From: Clostridiales bacterium
GTDB lineage: Bacteria; Bacillota; Clostridia; Christensenellales; Aristaeellaceae
Assembly (NCBI GenBank): GCA_012728435.1
Contig: JAAYFC010000134.1
Location: forward strand, 1 to 64,000
Direction of reading: 5' to 3'
Length of the DNA stretch: 64,000 nt
Part shown: positions 24,053 through 34,696 of the stretch, piece by piece
Position numbering within the stretch: position 1 is the stretch's first letter
How the letters are laid out: every line of letters starts with the position of its first letter
Notes under the pieces: generated by a model
Seen by the model: the letters and a program-made list of their open reading frames with translations, nothing else
Told to the model about the DNA's origin: nothing
The model's database searches: none
Position numbers and translations under genes: made by a program

Positions 24053-26935
24053 TTAGAAATCCGCCTCCTCCTGATAAGCAATGTATTGTTCTCTGGTCAT
24101 GAGTGTTTTGCGGGGCTTTGTGCCTTCGCTTGGGGTAATGATGCCCCTGCGTTCCATCTCATCAATCAACCGGCCGCTGCGTGCATAGCCTACGCGCAGC
24201 ACGCGCTGGAGCATGCTGATGGACATCTGCCCCGCCTCTACGGCCATTTCAATGGCTTGGGGCAGCAATTCATCAAACTCGCTGTCGCTGCCGTCCATCC
24301 CCTCACCCATGCTGCCATTGGTGTCGCCTGATTCAGATTTTTCCACATGCTCAACCAAATCAAGGTTGTAATTGGCCTTGTTGCGGCTGCGCATGTATTC
24401 AACAGTTTGTTCCACATCTTTATCCGACACAAAACAGCCTTGAACACGGATAGGCTCTCTTGTCGTGGAGCGGAACAACATATCGCCATACCCCAGCAGT
24501 TTCTCCGCCCCTGTGTTATCCAGAATGGTTTTACTGTCAAACGGAGAGCTGACGCGAAAAGCAATGCGGCCGGGGATGTTTGCTTTGATGACGCCAGTGA
24601 TGATGTTGACAGAGGGCCGTTGGGTTGCCAATATCAGGCAGATGCCAGCTGCGCGCGCCTTGGCGGTGATGCGTTTGATGCTGTCCTCAATCATCTTGCC
24701 GCTGGTGGTCATCAGATCGGCCATCTCGTCCACGATAACAATAATGCGGGGCAAGGGTTCCTCATCTGGTCCCAGGCGCTTGTTGTAGGCATCTAGGTTG
24801 CGCACGCCTGCATCCACCAAAATCTGATACCGCTCATCCATTTCCTGGCAGACCCAATCCAGTGCTGCTGTTGCTTTTTTTGCGTCAGTAATAACCGGCA
24901 TCATCAGGTGCGGTACATCATTATAGGGCTGTAATTCAACGAATTTGGGATCCACCATAATCAGGCGAACATTCCGCGGGGACGCGCGATAAAGAATGCT
25001 GCAGATGATGCTGTTGATACAGACGGATTTACCGCTGCCGGTCGCGCCGGCTATCAGCAGGTGCGGCATATCCATTAACTCACACACAATGGGTGTGCCG
25101 GTGATGTCCTTCCCCAGCGCAACCGCGGTTGGGGAAGGGTTCTCCTTCATGCGGGTGGACTCTAATACATCACGCAGGTATACCTTGGTGGTTTTATCGT
25201 TGGATACTTCAAGCCCAACGAAAGACGTACCAGGAATGGGCATTTCTGCGCGGATATCCCCCTTGGCCTTGAGCTCAATGGTCAGGTTATCCATCACATT
25301 TCGCAACTTATTGACATTGATGCCCTCCGCCAATCGAATGGCAAAACGCGTGACGGTTGGGCCATGAACGATGTCATGCAAATGCGCGGTGATTTGGAAG
25401 CTCTTTAAGGTTTCAATCAGCTTCTCACCCCGCTTTAAATCCTCCTGCGTGGTATCTGTTTGGCTCTCCGGCGGCGGTGACATCAGCAAACGCTTTGGAG
25501 GCACTTCGTAATCATCAAGTGCCAGCTTGATTTGCTGCGGCTCTTTGTTACGAGTCATGCCATCCAACGATGTGGATTTGGAAGCTGTCTTCTGTTGAAT
25601 GGGTACACGCTGACCGCTAAGACGAACCGCGGGATCGGTGTTAACAGGCACAACTGGTTGATTAGCAACAGGTGCGCGAACAGGTTCCTGCGCAGCCGGT
25701 TTGTTTGGCTGTTCGTCTTCCGCCACTTGTTGCGCGCCTGCTGACGGCTTGCTCTGTGCTGCAGATGCAGGGGCATCAAGCGCCTGTTGTGGCAGGGGGG
25801 ACACTTTCATCCTCTCCTCAATTGGTTGCCTGAAAGCTGGTTCAGTTTGCGCCGGCCCGTCTATCGTCTGGGCTGTAAAAGCAGGCTCTGTTTTGCGTCT
25901 GGTCTGCCTAGCTGGCTTTTCAACCGGTTGATACACCGGCTGAACAAACTCTTCATAAATAAGGTCCGAGGTCTGAGGGATAAAGCCCGGTTCTGCCCTA
26001 GCCGGCTGTTCATTTTGGATAGTCGCTTCATGCTGTGTCGGATATGGTGCCGTTTGACCCCAGCCAGCGTTTTGTAAAGCGGGATCCGTATAGGAGTCAG
26101 TGTCCTGTGTAAACACCGGATCCATTGTCTGCTGCCACTGTCCTTTGGAAGTAGAAGTGGCCACCGATTGCGTGTATATATCCTCAGGATACATCTGCTG
26201 TTGCACTGGCTGCTCTTCCAACACCGGCTGTTGCGCAGCGCTTGAGGACGCGGGATGACTTCCGCCAGCAGCCTGCCTGGCGGACAAGCTGCTGATCTTC
26301 AGATTCAGCATGGTAAATAGCCTGACTGGGCTAACCCTTAATAGCGCAAAGACGAGTGCGATTATCAAAAAAGCATCCAAAACAGTCGCACCCAGGTTGC
26401 CCAGGGTAACAAACAGCGGATACGCCACCAACATCCCCAGCACACCGCCGCCGGGATAAAAATGATTATCACTGCGCAGGCCTTTATAACGGTGGTACGC
26501 TTCGTGCAGGTACTCCCCCATACTGTCAGGGTAGGGGGCGCCACGCATCGAGTTCAAGTTCTTGATGTAATGCATCAGGTGGGGATATGTCTGGTCATTC
26601 ACCCGCAAGGTGAGGGTTAAAAATGCGCCTAAGCTCATCAAAAGAAGCAAGCTGATAAAAAACGGATAGAGCGATACATACCGCTTCGCGGATACAACCA
26701 TGATGCATCCCAGCCAAATCACCATCACGGGGACGGCATAATACAACCCGCCACCCAGACCAATTGCCATGTATTTGAACAGGTTCAGCGCACCCGAAGC
26801 CGTTTGCAACATCACGCTTAACAGCAGCATCAAACCAAAGGCAATCACCGCCACGCCAAAGGGAAGCAGCACAGCCCCTCCCCTGTCAGTGGATTGGATG
26901 ACATTTTTGGTTTTTCTTTTTGCAGCTGTGGACAT
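24053..26935 (-). CDS. ftsK: DNA translocase FtsK/SpoIIIE
   Basis: A septal motor that pumps chromosomal DNA during division (or into the forespore). Membrane segments fall within residues 22-200, followed by a long linker rich in Q, P, A and T (about 215-480), then the RecA-like motor with Walker A GATGSGKS at 630-637 and DPKFVELQPYNDVPH. The C-terminal gamma winged-helix domain (MLQRVLRVGYARSGRLID) reads DNA orientation. The 960 residues exceed B. subtilis SpoIIIE mainly through the linker. Whether it serves sporulation cannot be told, since no spore gene is near. Confidence 0.95.
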   Translation of the reverse strand: MSTAAKRKTKNVIQSTDRGGAVLLPFGVAVIAFGLMLLLSVMLQTASGALNLFKYMAIGLGGGLYYAVPVMVIWLGCIMVVSAKRYVSLYPFFISLLLLMSLGAFLTLTLRVNDQTYPHLMHYIKNLNSMRGAPYPDSMGEYLHEAYHRYKGLRSDNHFYPGGGVLGMLVAYPLFVTLGNLGATVLDAFLIIALVFALLRVSPVRLFTMLNLKISSLSARQAAGGSHPASSSAAQQPVLEEQPVQQQMYPEDIYTQSVATSTSKGQWQQTMDPVFTQDTDSYTDPALQNAGWGQTAPYPTQHEATIQNEQPARAEPGFIPQTSDLIYEEFVQPVYQPVEKPARQTRRKTEPAFTAQTIDGPAQTEPAFRQPIEERMKVSPLPQQALDAPASAAQSKPSAGAQQVAEDEQPNKPAAQEPVRAPVANQPVVPVNTDPAVRLSGQRVPIQQKTASKSTSLDGMTRNKEPQQIKLALDDYEVPPKRLLMSPPPESQTDTTQEDLKRGEKLIETLKSFQITAHLHDIVHGPTVTRFAIRLAEGINVNKLRNVMDNLTIELKAKGDIRAEMPIPGTSFVGLEVSNDKTTKVYLRDVLESTRMKENPSPTAVALGKDITGTPIVCELMDMPHLLIAGATGSGKSVCINSIICSILYRASPRNVRLIMVDPKFVELQPYNDVPHLMMPVITDAKKATAALDWVCQEMDERYQILVDAGVRNLDAYNKRLGPDEEPLPRIIVIVDEMADLMTTSGKMIEDSIKRITAKARAAGICLILATQRPSVNIITGVIKANIPGRIAFRVSSPFDSKTILDNTGAEKLLGYGDMLFRSTTREPIRVQGCFVSDKDVEQTVEYMRSRNKANYNLDLVEHVEKSESGDTNGSMGEGMDGSDSEFDELLPQAIEMAVEAGQMSISMLQRVLRVGYARSGRLIDEMERRGIITPSEGTKPRKTLMTREQYIAYQEEADF

Positions 26936-26953
26936 TGTTTGTAGTCTTCCTTC

Positions 26954-28162
26954 TTATTTTTCAGTTTGCAGCCAAATCGTGTTCAACCAGCCGTCTCCCC
27001 CAAATACCAGGCGGAGTTCATGCTGATCAAGCAAATAGGTGCTCATTATGCCTTCCTGCAGTCCGTAAAGGGCTGCTCCTTCCTTAGTCAGCGGCAATGT
27101 GATAAAGGGTGAACTCAGGGCATTATCAGTATCTTCCTGGGTTGCCCACTGTCCGGTGATGAGACCAAACAAGTTCATTCTTTGGCTTATTATCCCGGAT
27201 ATCGTTTCTCCATCCCTGGACAGCAACACCGTTCCCCTGAACAAATCATCTTCCAGTTGATATTTCTCACCGTCTGGAAAGCCTTCTGGGTCATGAAGCA
27301 AACTGTGCTGTGAGATTACCTGCTCTAGAGAGTCGCCCAATTTCACTGGCAACCCGGGCAAATATCCTATCCGGACGGCTTCCTGTATCTGGTCTTCTAT
27401 CTTCTGTTCGTTAGGTTTTAGCAGCGCAGGTACCTGCAGCGCGTTAAGCAGGGAGCCCTCTGTCAGGTTCAGCAAAGGTTCAAGCTCATGATACAGGTAG
27501 TAAATGGATGCGCTGCGGCCAGAGAGCCAGGACATGCTGTTTTCAGGATAGTAAAGACCAATTCCGGTGTCTGTCACCAGCAGCCTGTCCAAAGGTGCTG
27601 GGCGCAATGCTTCCACGTCCAAATAGTTGGACAAGTCCTGAGAAAAAACCTCCTCAAGGTTGTCTTCAATCCACTCCCGAGCTTTTGCTTCATCCAGGAA
27701 GATGTCTTTAGCTCCAACCGGTTGACCATTAGCCAGGTCAAACATCAGCGGAATGGTTTGATATCCTAAGCGCCCGTTTGGCATCCTGCCCTGCGCAGTT
27801 AGTAGCACAGAAAACAGGTCGTGTCCGTTACTTGCTTTCATCAGCCAGTTTTGCTGGGTTACCTTCAGGTTACCTTCTGTACCGGCATCGAGTATCAGCA
27901 GGGTGTTCAGATGTTGTTGTGCCGCATCCTGAATTGCCTTATTGATGCTGTCAGCAACAAAGGCATTGGACAGGCCGTCCAATCTCGGCAATTCTATAAA
28001 AGACTGCTCATCCTTTGTCCAGGTGATTTGTTGTGCAGCTTCTGCAAATGCGGTGGCGGCATATGCTCCCCACAACAAAAAACATGCCATTGCAACTACT
28101 AAGACATTTTTGGTAGTATGTCGCTTTTTGACGTTCAATTGTGTCAGAGGTGTAGTTTTCAT
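26954..28162 (-). CDS. Secreted DUF3298-like protein
   Basis: A 402-residue protein with a basic N-terminus and a hydrophobic signal segment (about 20-40) ending in ATAFAEAA, a likely signal peptidase I site. The middle contains GYQTIPLMFDLANGQPVGAKDIF, which resembles the DUF3298/RsiV fold found in extracellular sensor and anti-sigma proteins. No anti-sigma domain or sigma factor gene accompanies it, so a sensor role is only a guess. GGGGGGAAAGGG precedes the ATG. It has its own promoter and lies 18 nt before ftsK, so the two are probably cotranscribed. Confidence 0.7.
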   Translation of the reverse strand: MKTTPLTQLNVKKRHTTKNVLVVAMACFLLWGAYAATAFAEAAQQITWTKDEQSFIELPRLDGLSNAFVADSINKAIQDAAQQHLNTLLILDAGTEGNLKVTQQNWLMKASNGHDLFSVLLTAQGRMPNGRLGYQTIPLMFDLANGQPVGAKDIFLDEAKAREWIEDNLEEVFSQDLSNYLDVEALRPAPLDRLLVTDTGIGLYYPENSMSWLSGRSASIYYLYHELEPLLNLTEGSLLNALQVPALLKPNEQKIEDQIQEAVRIGYLPGLPVKLGDSLEQVISQHSLLHDPEGFPDGEKYQLEDDLFRGTVLLSRDGETISGIISQRMNLFGLITGQWATQEDTDNALSSPFITLPLTKEGAALYGLQEGIMSTYLLDQHELRLVFGGDGWLNTIWLQTEK

Positions 28163-28183
28163 GCCCTTTCCCCCCTTTGCCTG

Positions 28184-28212
28184 ATTGTACAGCAGCCAGG
28201 GGGTTGTTGCAA
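28184..28212 (-). promoter_or_regulatory. Promoter of the DUF3298-ftsK pair
   Basis: Minus strand: TTGCAA (28212-28207), 17-nt spacer, TACAAT (28189-28184), 21 nt before the ATG at 28162. The spacing of only about 14 nt between expected start point and ATG implies a very short leader. Confidence 0.65.
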
Positions 28213-28254
28213 GTTTGAAACAACCGGAAACAATTCTGTTATGAAGTAAACCCT

Positions 28255-28617
28255 TCAGGGTGTTACAGCATAGCCAGGTTTATTGCTCCTGCCTTCCTGT
28301 CTGGCAAAATTTTCCTCGTTCTTCTTTAAGTAAATGCGATACATTTCCTCTGCATCCAGGCCGGCAGCTAAGCACATGCTGAGGAAAAAGTGCAGGATAT
28401 CCACCAACTCTTCTTTCAGGGCTGGCTCATTCAATGGCTTTTCGTTTTTCCACCATTTAAAGTTTACCTCGTCCAGCAGCTCTGCCATTTCGCTGAGCAT
28501 GGCAAGGGTGTACTTCTGCATCCAGGTTTGTGCATCAATATCATGCAGGTGCCTTTTATCCTTGATTGCATCATTCAGGCTTTTTTGAATGCTCAGCATA
28601 TGTTCCAGGCGGTCCAT
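28255..28617 (-). CDS. Dimeric dUTPase-like all-alpha NTP pyrophosphatase
   Basis: A 120-residue helical protein of the dUTPase_2/MazG superfamily. SEMAELLDEVNFKWWK and EELVDILHFFLSMCL supply the acidic metal ligands (E and D) typical of the dimeric dUTPases, which hydrolyse dUTP to dUMP and keep uracil out of DNA. It may instead act on another nucleotide. It sits 11 nt after the M16 peptidase gene. Confidence 0.8.
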   Translation of the reverse strand: MDRLEHMLSIQKSLNDAIKDKRHLHDIDAQTWMQKYTLAMLSEMAELLDEVNFKWWKNEKPLNEPALKEELVDILHFFLSMCLAAGLDAEEMYRIYLKKNEENFARQEGRSNKPGYAVTP

Positions 28618-28628
28618 TTCTTTCCCCC

Positions 28629-29867
28629 TTATTTCAGTCGTTTGCTAATCTGTTTGCCCACAGCCGCCAATACAGATTCATGTCCTAAGGTGAGCCGCAT
28701 GATGCGGTTCACATCCCTTAATGTCACCTTCCTTAGCTCTGCCATGGTCTCTTTTTGGTCAATGGTTTTGTCATGGATGAGTTTCACACTGCCCATGGCG
28801 GCCATGCGCTGGTATGCGCTTTCCATCCCCAGAGCAAAATTGGTTTTCATCTGGGCCATGGTTTGCATAAACTCCTGCTGGTTGATGCCTTCCTTGATTA
28901 GAAGCGCTGCTTCGTCCTTGATCAGTTCTATCACCCGCATCACCTTCTTGGGTGTGCAGGCAGCGTAGACGGTAAACTCACCGCTGCCAGGGAAAGCTAT
29001 AGGTGCTGAATAGATGTTGTAAACCAGGCCTTCTTGCTCCCTGATTTTCTGAAACAGCCGGGAAGACACGCCGCCTGCAAATGCTGTGGAAAAAGCTGCC
29101 ATGGCAAACCGATCCTCATGCATGCTTTCCAAGCCAGGGTAACTTAAACAAATATGGGCTTGCTCCACATCCTTGTTCAGCGTCAGCGTCTGCTGTTTAG
29201 TATGATAGACGTTTTCAGGGAACGGTCTGTTCTCCTGCCCCTGCCACTTTGAAAAGGCTTCTTCTGACCAGTCTATCAATTGGGCGGGATCAAAGCGCCC
29301 TACTACGGACAGGACCGCATTCGCGGGCTGGTAGTGCTTGGACCGGAAGGCCTGCAAGCTGTCCAAGGTATGGCTGGCGATGCTTTCCTTGCTGCCCAGG
29401 ATGGTCTGCGACAGGGTTTGATCCTTATACACCCCTTCGTGCAGCAGGTTGAACACCAGATCTTCCGGGCTGTCAGCCTCCATGGCAATCTCTTCCTGGA
29501 TGACCTCCTGCTCTTTTTCAAATTCTATCTGGTCAAACTGCGGGTTGATCAGCATATCAGCCAAAAGACTGATGGCCTTGCCCAAGTCTTTATCTGTTGT
29601 GCGCGCGTAATAACTGGTCGCCACCTTGCTGGTGGCTGCATTGACATTGCCGCCCAGCATGTCAATTTCTTCTGCAATCTGCCGCGTGGATCTTGTGGCA
29701 GTGCCTTTAAAAGCCATATGTTCGATGAAGTGGGACAGCCCGCTCTCCTCTGATTGTTCCATGATGGAGCCAGCTTTTACAAAAACACCCATGGATGCAC
29801 TGCGCAGATACGGCAAACGCTCCATCAACAGGGGCAGGCCATTTGATAAAACATGTGAATGAATCAT
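28629..29867 (-). CDS. M16 family zinc peptidase (processing peptidase-like)
   Basis: A 412-residue pitrilysin-type protease. HFIEH at residues 46-50 is the inverted zinc motif HxxEH and a downstream EEIAMEADSPED supplies the third ligand. It resembles B. subtilis MlpA, encoded just after pnp as here. Cytoplasmic; substrate unknown. The open frame reaches 29930, but ATG 29867 is chosen because CAAGGAG stands 6 nt before it and the family's conserved N-terminus (LSNGLPLLME) follows directly. Confidence 0.9.
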   Translation of the reverse strand: MIHSHVLSNGLPLLMERLPYLRSASMGVFVKAGSIMEQSEESGLSHFIEHMAFKGTATRSTRQIAEEIDMLGGNVNAATSKVATSYYARTTDKDLGKAISLLADMLINPQFDQIEFEKEQEVIQEEIAMEADSPEDLVFNLLHEGVYKDQTLSQTILGSKESIASHTLDSLQAFRSKHYQPANAVLSVVGRFDPAQLIDWSEEAFSKWQGQENRPFPENVYHTKQQTLTLNKDVEQAHICLSYPGLESMHEDRFAMAAFSTAFAGGVSSRLFQKIREQEGLVYNIYSAPIAFPGSGEFTVYAACTPKKVMRVIELIKDEAALLIKEGINQQEFMQTMAQMKTNFALGMESAYQRMAAMGSVKLIHDKTIDQKETMAELRKVTLRDVNRIMRLTLGHESVLAAVGKQISKRLK

Positions 29868-29889
29868 GCTACTCCTTGTAACCTGCAGG

Positions 29890-29922
29890 AAACGGCTTGT
29901 CTTATCGGAAGACAAGCCGTTT
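29890..29922 (-). terminator. Stem-loop between pnp and the M16 gene
   Basis: A perfect 14-bp stem (29890-29903 with 29909-29922) with a 5-nt loop lies 22 nt after the pnp stop. The minus-strand side shows only three T after the stem, so it could be a weak terminator or a processing and stability element rather than a full stop. Confidence 0.6.
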
Positions 29923-29943
29923 GCAAGCATTCAGGTTGATTGC

Positions 29944-32124
29944 TTAGTTGTTGCTGCGACGGGGTGGACGGCCATCACGGCGGGGTGGGCGGGAACCGCC
30001 TTCACCACCAGGACCCGGCCGGTTAAAGGTGCGGGGCTTGTACTCCATGTCATTGCGCAGCAGGTTGATACGCCCTTGGGCATCAATCTCCGACACTTTG
30101 ACTTCCACCACGTCACCAATTGACATCACGTCCTCCACCTTCTCAACGCGTTCATTGGCCATCTTGGAGATGTGCAGCAGGCCATCCTTGCCGGGCAGCA
30201 ATTCGATGAAAGCACCCATGGTACTGAGAATGCGCACTACTTTGCCCTCGTAGACTTCACCCACTTCAACATCCTTGGCAATGCCTTCGATGATGCGACG
30301 GGCTTTGGCGGCCGCCTCCTCATCCGGGGTAGCGATGGCAACTCGGCCATCGTCCTCAATATCAATCTTAACGCCTGTATCAGCGATAATTTTGTTGATC
30401 ATCTTGCCGCCCGGCCCAATCACCTCACGGATTTTGTCCGGGTTGATGAAGAAGGTGATAATCTTCGGCGCGTATTTGCTCATCTGGGTACGAGGCGCTG
30501 GTAAGGTGGCCAGCATGATTTCCAGGATGTGCAGGCGGCCTTTCAATGCCTGCTCCAATGCGCGCTTTAAGATGGGTTGGTCAATGCCCTTAATCTTGAT
30601 GTCCATCTGGATGGCGGTAATCCCGTTCATGGTGCCGGCCACCTTGAAGTCCATGTCGCCCAGGAAATCTTCCAGGCCCAGGATATCGGTGAGCACTGCA
30701 ACCTTGTCACTGACCTCATCTTTAATCAGGCCCATGGCAATGCCAGCCACAGGGGCTTTGATGTTGACACCGGCGTCCATCAACGACAAAGTGCTGCCGC
30801 AGACGGAAGCCATTGAGGAGGAGCCATTGCTGGAAAGGATTTCGCTGACCAAACGCAGGGCGTACGGGAAGTCGTCCTCATTGGGAATAACAGGGTCCAA
30901 GGCCCGCTCTGCCAGGGCGCCATGGCCAATCTCACGGCGGCCAGGGGAACGCATCCTGCCAGCCTCGCCGGTTGCGTAAGGCGGCATGTTGTAATGGTGG
31001 ATATAACGCTTGGAGTCCTCGTTGGACAGGCCGTCCAGAATCTGGGCGTCCCGCAGGCTGCCCAGTGTGGTCACAGTCAGTGCCTGGGTTTGGCCACGGG
31101 TAAAGACTGCGCTGCCATGGGCGCGGGGCAGGATGCCCACTTCGCACCAGATGGGACGAACTTCATGCTCTCCCCTGCCATCAGGACGGATGCCTTCATC
31201 CAGAATCTTCCGGCGCATGATTTCTTTGGTCAGGTCATACAGCGCATCGCTGACTTCGCCGTCCCGCTCGGGATAAACTTCAGCAAAATGGGATTTGACC
31301 TCTTGCTTCATCTGGTCTTCCCGTTGGTGACGCTCTTCCCGGTCGTAGGTGGAGAAGACGTGCTTCACCTTGTCATAGGCAAACTCCCTGACTGCAGCGA
31401 CAATGTCTTCGCCAGTGGTGATGAGGGGAAACTCCCGCTTGGGCCTGCCAATTTCAGCCACAATCTGCTCCTGGAAAGCAATCAATTCCTTGATGGCTTC
31501 ATGGGCAAACAAAATGGCTTCCAGCATCACGTCTTCGCTCAACTCGTTGGCGCCGGCTTCCACCATCATGATGGCGTCCTTGGTGCCTGATACCACAAGG
31601 TGCAGGTCGCTTTGGGCGCGCTGCTCCTCATCGGGGTTCAAAACCAACTGATTGTTGACGCGACCAACCAGCACAGAGCCAGTTGGGCCAGCCCAGGGAA
31701 TATCGCTCACTGCAAGGGCAATCGATGAGCCCAGCATGGCGGGGATGTCCGGGGGGTTGTTGGTGTCGACAGACAGGGAGGTGGCAACAATCTGCACGTC
31801 GTTGCGCATGCCATGGGGAAACAGGGGGCGCAGGGGGCGGTCAATCAACCGGCAGGTCAGCACCGCTTTTTCTGTGGGACGGCCTTCCCGCTTGATGAAG
31901 CCACCGGGGATTTTGCCAACTGCGTAGTGCTTCTCTTCGTAGTCCACGCTCAGCGGGAAGAAATCCACGCCCTCGCGGGGTTTGTCAGATGCCGTGGCGC
32001 TGACTAACAGCGCGGTGTCGCCGTAGCGTACCAACGTTGCACCATCAGCCTGCCCGGCGTACCGCCCAAACTCAAAGCTAAGGGGCCGCCCGGCAAATTC
32101 CATTGTGTAGGTTTTGTGTTCCAT
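29944..32124 (-). CDS. pnp: Polyribonucleotide nucleotidyltransferase
   Basis: A 3'-5' phosphorolytic exoribonuclease of RNA decay. Two RNase PH domains are separated by an alpha-helical part, followed by a KH domain ([22 protein letters not shown]) and an S1 domain ([27 protein letters not shown]), ending in an R- and G-rich tail. The 726 residues are standard. An open frame runs to 32178, but ATG 32124 is preferred: AAGGAGA stands about 11 nt upstream and family proteins begin here. It follows the rpsO terminator, so it depends on read-through or processing, as known for rpsO-pnp in E. coli. Confidence 0.97.
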   Translation of the reverse strand: MEHKTYTMEFAGRPLSFEFGRYAGQADGATLVRYGDTALLVSATASDKPREGVDFFPLSVDYEEKHYAVGKIPGGFIKREGRPTEKAVLTCRLIDRPLRPLFPHGMRNDVQIVATSLSVDTNNPPDIPAMLGSSIALAVSDIPWAGPTGSVLVGRVNNQLVLNPDEEQRAQSDLHLVVSGTKDAIMMVEAGANELSEDVMLEAILFAHEAIKELIAFQEQIVAEIGRPKREFPLITTGEDIVAAVREFAYDKVKHVFSTYDREERHQREDQMKQEVKSHFAEVYPERDGEVSDALYDLTKEIMRRKILDEGIRPDGRGEHEVRPIWCEVGILPRAHGSAVFTRGQTQALTVTTLGSLRDAQILDGLSNEDSKRYIHHYNMPPYATGEAGRMRSPGRREIGHGALAERALDPVIPNEDDFPYALRLVSEILSSNGSSSMASVCGSTLSLMDAGVNIKAPVAGIAMGLIKDEVSDKVAVLTDILGLEDFLGDMDFKVAGTMNGITAIQMDIKIKGIDQPILKRALEQALKGRLHILEIMLATLPAPRTQMSKYAPKIITFFINPDKIREVIGPGGKMINKIIADTGVKIDIEDDGRVAIATPDEEAAAKARRIIEGIAKDVEVGEVYEGKVVRILSTMGAFIELLPGKDGLLHISKMANERVEKVEDVMSIGDVVEVKVSEIDAQGRINLLRNDMEYKPRTFNRPGPGGEGGSRPPRRDGRPPRRSNN

Positions 32125-32176
32125 TCTTTCTCTCTCTCCTTCTTCCGGCGCTGGCACTGCCATGCGCCTTTCCATC

Positions 32177-32207
32177 AAAAAAGCCGAAACCCGCTTGCCG
32201 GGTTTCG
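32177..32207 (-). terminator. Terminator between rpsO and pnp
   Basis: A 9-bp perfect stem (CGAAACCCG 32185-32193 with 32199-32207), 5-nt loop, and on the minus strand GC then six T (32182-32177). It begins 15 nt after the rpsO stop. Confidence 0.85.
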
Positions 32208-32222
32208 ACCGCTTGTTGTCCT

Positions 32223-32486
32223 TTACTTGCGCAGTTCCAATTCGGCAATCAGGCTGCGGTAGCGCTCTACATCGGTGCGCATCAGATAATCCAGCAGTCC
32301 CCTGCGTTGACCAACCATGAGCAGCAGGCCTCTGCGGCTGTGGTGGTCCTTCTTGTTGAGCTTCAGGTGCTCATTGAGGTGGTTGATACGCGCGGTGAGC
32401 AGCGCAACCTGTACCTCGGGTGAACCGGTGTCGCCCTCATGACGGGCAAACTTTTCCATAATCTGGGCTTTTTGGACCTTATCCAT
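32223..32486 (-). CDS. rpsO: Ribosomal protein S15
   Basis: A small-subunit protein that binds 16S rRNA near the central three-way junction and helps bridge to 50[45 protein letters not shown] and the RYRSLI end are all canonical. ATG 32486 gives 87 residues with AAGGAGG directly upstream; ten more codons of open frame above it are ignored. The usual upstream truB-ribF pair is missing and the gene has its own promoter. Confidence 0.97.
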   Translation of the reverse strand: MDKVQKAQIMEKFARHEGDTGSPEVQVALLTARINHLNEHLKLNKKDHHSRRGLLLMVGQRRGLLDYLMRTDVERYRSLIAELELRK

Positions 32487-32593
32487 GGGTATCCTCCTTG
32501 TATTAGCGGGTGGCACCGCTTTGTTATCCCCGCAGGCACAGCAACGCGTTGGAGAATCGCAGATCCGTGCTAACGGTTAATACCACAAGTGAC
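32487..32593 (-). promoter_or_regulatory. rpsO leader with hairpin near the ribosome binding site
   Basis: The rpsO leader is about 100 nt long. Just before the AAGGAGG site the minus strand can fold AGCGG/CCGCT (32505-32509 with 32516-32520) around a 6-nt loop. S15 represses its own translation through leader RNA in several bacteria, so an autoregulatory site here is plausible but not proven. Confidence 0.35.
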
Positions 32594-32622
32594 ATATTAC
32601 CACAGGTCATCCCCTTTGTAAA
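32594..32622 (-). promoter_or_regulatory. Promoter of rpsO
   Basis: Minus strand: TTTACA (32622-32617), 17-nt spacer, TAATAT (32599-32594). Confidence 0.75.
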
Positions 32623-32644
32623 CCACATCCCCTGCGCGTATTTC

Positions 32645-32673
32645 TTGTTTGCTTTGGTATGATATGGTATTAT
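32645..32673 (+). promoter_or_regulatory. Promoter of parE-parC
   Basis: TTGTTT (32645-32650), 17-nt spacer, TATTAT (32668-32673), 59 nt before the parE ATG. It is divergent from the rpsO promoter, with 22 nt between the two -35 boxes. Confidence 0.7.
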
Positions 32674-32732
32674 CTACAAGGTTAAACCCGCAGCAAGCCG
32701 CCTTTTAGCTTGCAAAATACAAGGAGACATGC

Positions 32733-34688
32733 ATGGCACAAAACTACACATCCGAAAATATCCAGGTGCTGGAAGAGCTTGACGCGGTCAGGCTTCGCCC
32801 TGGTATGTATATTGGCTCGACAGGTTCAAGGGGGCTGCACCATCTGCTTTGGGAGATTGTGGACAACGCGATTGACGAAGCGTCCAATGATTTCGCTACA
32901 GAGGTCGCTGTCACACTGCATTCGGACGGCTCTGCCAGCGTGTGGGATAATGGGCGTGGTGTCCCGGTGGATGAACATCCGGTGCTGAAGATTTCCGGTA
33001 TTGAGGTCATCTATACCAAGCTCCATGCTGGCGGCAAGTTTGACCATGACAACTACAGCTATTCCGGTGGTCTGCACGGGGTCGGCGCATCGGTTGTAAA
33101 CGCCCTGAGTGAATGGATGGAGGTGGAAAGCTTCCGCGATTGGACACATTGGAAGATCCGTTTCCACACAAAGGTCAACCCAAGGACTAAAAAAATCTTG
33201 CCCGGGCAGACAGATGAAGGCCTTGTGCGCGTTGGCAACACACGTAAGCGCGGCACCCTGGTGCGCTTTTTGCCGGATGCGGCAATCTTTGAAGAGACGC
33301 AGTTCAATGCCGAATTGGTGTCCAGACGCCTTCGTGAATTGGCCTATTTGAATAAAGGGATCATCATCAAGTTTACGGATGAGCGGGCAAGCGCGCTAAG
33401 CAAGGAGACCAAGACCTTTCAATATGATGGCGGCATCTCAGACTATGTCACCTTCCTCAATACTGACAAAAACCCACTTCACGACAGCATCATCCTGCTT
33501 GAAGGCACACGGGATGATATCGTGATGCAGGCAGCCATTCAGTTTACGGATTCCTATACAGAAAACTTGTTTTCTTACGTCAATAATATCCCGACCGGCG
33601 AAGGCGGCACACATGAAGTAGGATTCCGTACTGCGCTGACCAAAGCGTTTAATGACTACGCGCGGAAGATTGGCGCGCTAAAAGAAAAGGACAACAATCT
33701 GTCCGGTGAAGACTACCGCGAGGGAATGACAGCTTTGCTGGCGATCAAGGTACCCAGCCCGCAGTTTGAAGGGCAGACCAAGGGACGTCTGGGCAATACA
33801 GAGGTTCGTCCAGTCATTGAGGCGCTGGCGCTGCAAAAGCTGTCCGAATACCTGGAAGACCTGCGCAACGCTGCAGTTGCGCAAAAGATCATCGAAAAAT
33901 CGATCAAATCCGCCAAGGTCCGTGAGGCTGCGCGCAAGGCGCGGGATGTTGCCCGCACCAAAAGTGAACTGGAAGCAGCGCCTCTGGTAGGCAAGCTGTC
34001 CAGCTGCACCGGACGTAATCCTAAGGAAAATGAACTGTTTATAGTAGAAGGTGACAGCGCTGGCGGCAGCGCAAAACAAGGGCGCGATCGCCGCTTCCAG
34101 GCCATTTTACCGCTGCGCGGCAAACCATTAAATGTAGAAAAAAAGCGGATTGACCAGGTGCTGGCCAATGAGGAGTTTCGCTCCATCATCACAGCGCTGG
34201 GCACGAATATAGACCGGGACTTCAACCTGAAATCCTTAAAGTATGACAAGGTAATCATCCTTTCAGACGCTGACCAGGACGGCGCGCACATCCGGGCGAT
34301 TTTGCTGACCTTCTTCTTCCGCTACATGAGGGATTTAATCAGCGCGGGCCATGTCTACATCGGCATGCCCCCACTATATTTAATAAAAACGGGCAACAAA
34401 GAGCTGTATGCCTACGACGACAAAGAGTTAAACAGCCTTCTGCCAAAAGGAAAGAACTACACCCTGCAACGCTACAAGGGACTGGGCGAGATGAACCCGG
34501 AGCAGCTTTGGCACACTACCATGGACCCAAACCAGCGCAAGCTGACCCAGGTGACCATTGAAGACGGAGCCGAATCCGACCGCCTCATCACTATATTAAT
34601 GGGCGATAAGGTAGAGCCGCGGCGGGAGTATATCAGTCAAAACGCGAATTTCAACAAGCCGGATCTGTTCCTTGACCGGCAATCCTGA
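32733..34688 (+). CDS. parE: Type IIA topoisomerase subunit B (ParE-like)
   Basis: The ATPase subunit of topoisomerase IV or a second gyrase. The GHKL fold is complete: [18 protein letters not shown] and [22 protein letters not shown] holds the sensor lysine. The TOPRIM part has [24 protein letters not shown] and [10 protein letters not shown], and [13 protein letters not shown] closes the protein. The 651 residues fit both ParE and GyrB; pairing with the next gene away from the dnaA-recF neighbourhood favours ParE. AAGGAGA precedes the ATG. An 8-nt gap separates it from its partner. Confidence 0.9.
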   Translation: MAQNYTSENIQVLEELDAVRLRPGMYIGSTGSRGLHHLLWEIVDNAIDEASNDFATEVAVTLHSDGSASVWDNGRGVPVDEHPVLKISGIEVIYTKLHAGGKFDHDNYSYSGGLHGVGASVVNALSEWMEVESFRDWTHWKIRFHTKVNPRTKKILPGQTDEGLVRVGNTRKRGTLVRFLPDAAIFEETQFNAELVSRRLRELAYLNKGIIIKFTDERASALSKETKTFQYDGGISDYVTFLNTDKNPLHDSIILLEGTRDDIVMQAAIQFTDSYTENLFSYVNNIPTGEGGTHEVGFRTALTKAFNDYARKIGALKEKDNNLSGEDYREGMTALLAIKVPSPQFEGQTKGRLGNTEVRPVIEALALQKLSEYLEDLRNAAVAQKIIEKSIKSAKVREAARKARDVARTKSELEAAPLVGKLSSCTGRNPKENELFIVEGDSAGGSAKQGRDRRFQAILPLRGKPLNVEKKRIDQVLANEEFRSIITALGTNIDRDFNLKSLKYDKVIILSDADQDGAHIRAILLTFFFRYMRDLISAGHVYIGMPPLYLIKTGNKELYAYDDKELNSLLPKGKNYTLQRYKGLGEMNPEQLWHTTMDPNQRKLTQVTIEDGAESDRLITILMGDKVEPRREYISQNANFNKPDLFLDRQS

Positions 34689-34696
34689 GGAGAACC

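Noticed and set aside
32508..32519. GGGTGGCACCGC on the plus strand, matching the T-box core
   Set aside because: A plus-strand T-box leader would have to lie antisense within rpsO, no specifier stem or terminator follows, and the downstream gene is parE, not an amino-acid gene. The match is part of the rpsO leader hairpin on the other strand.
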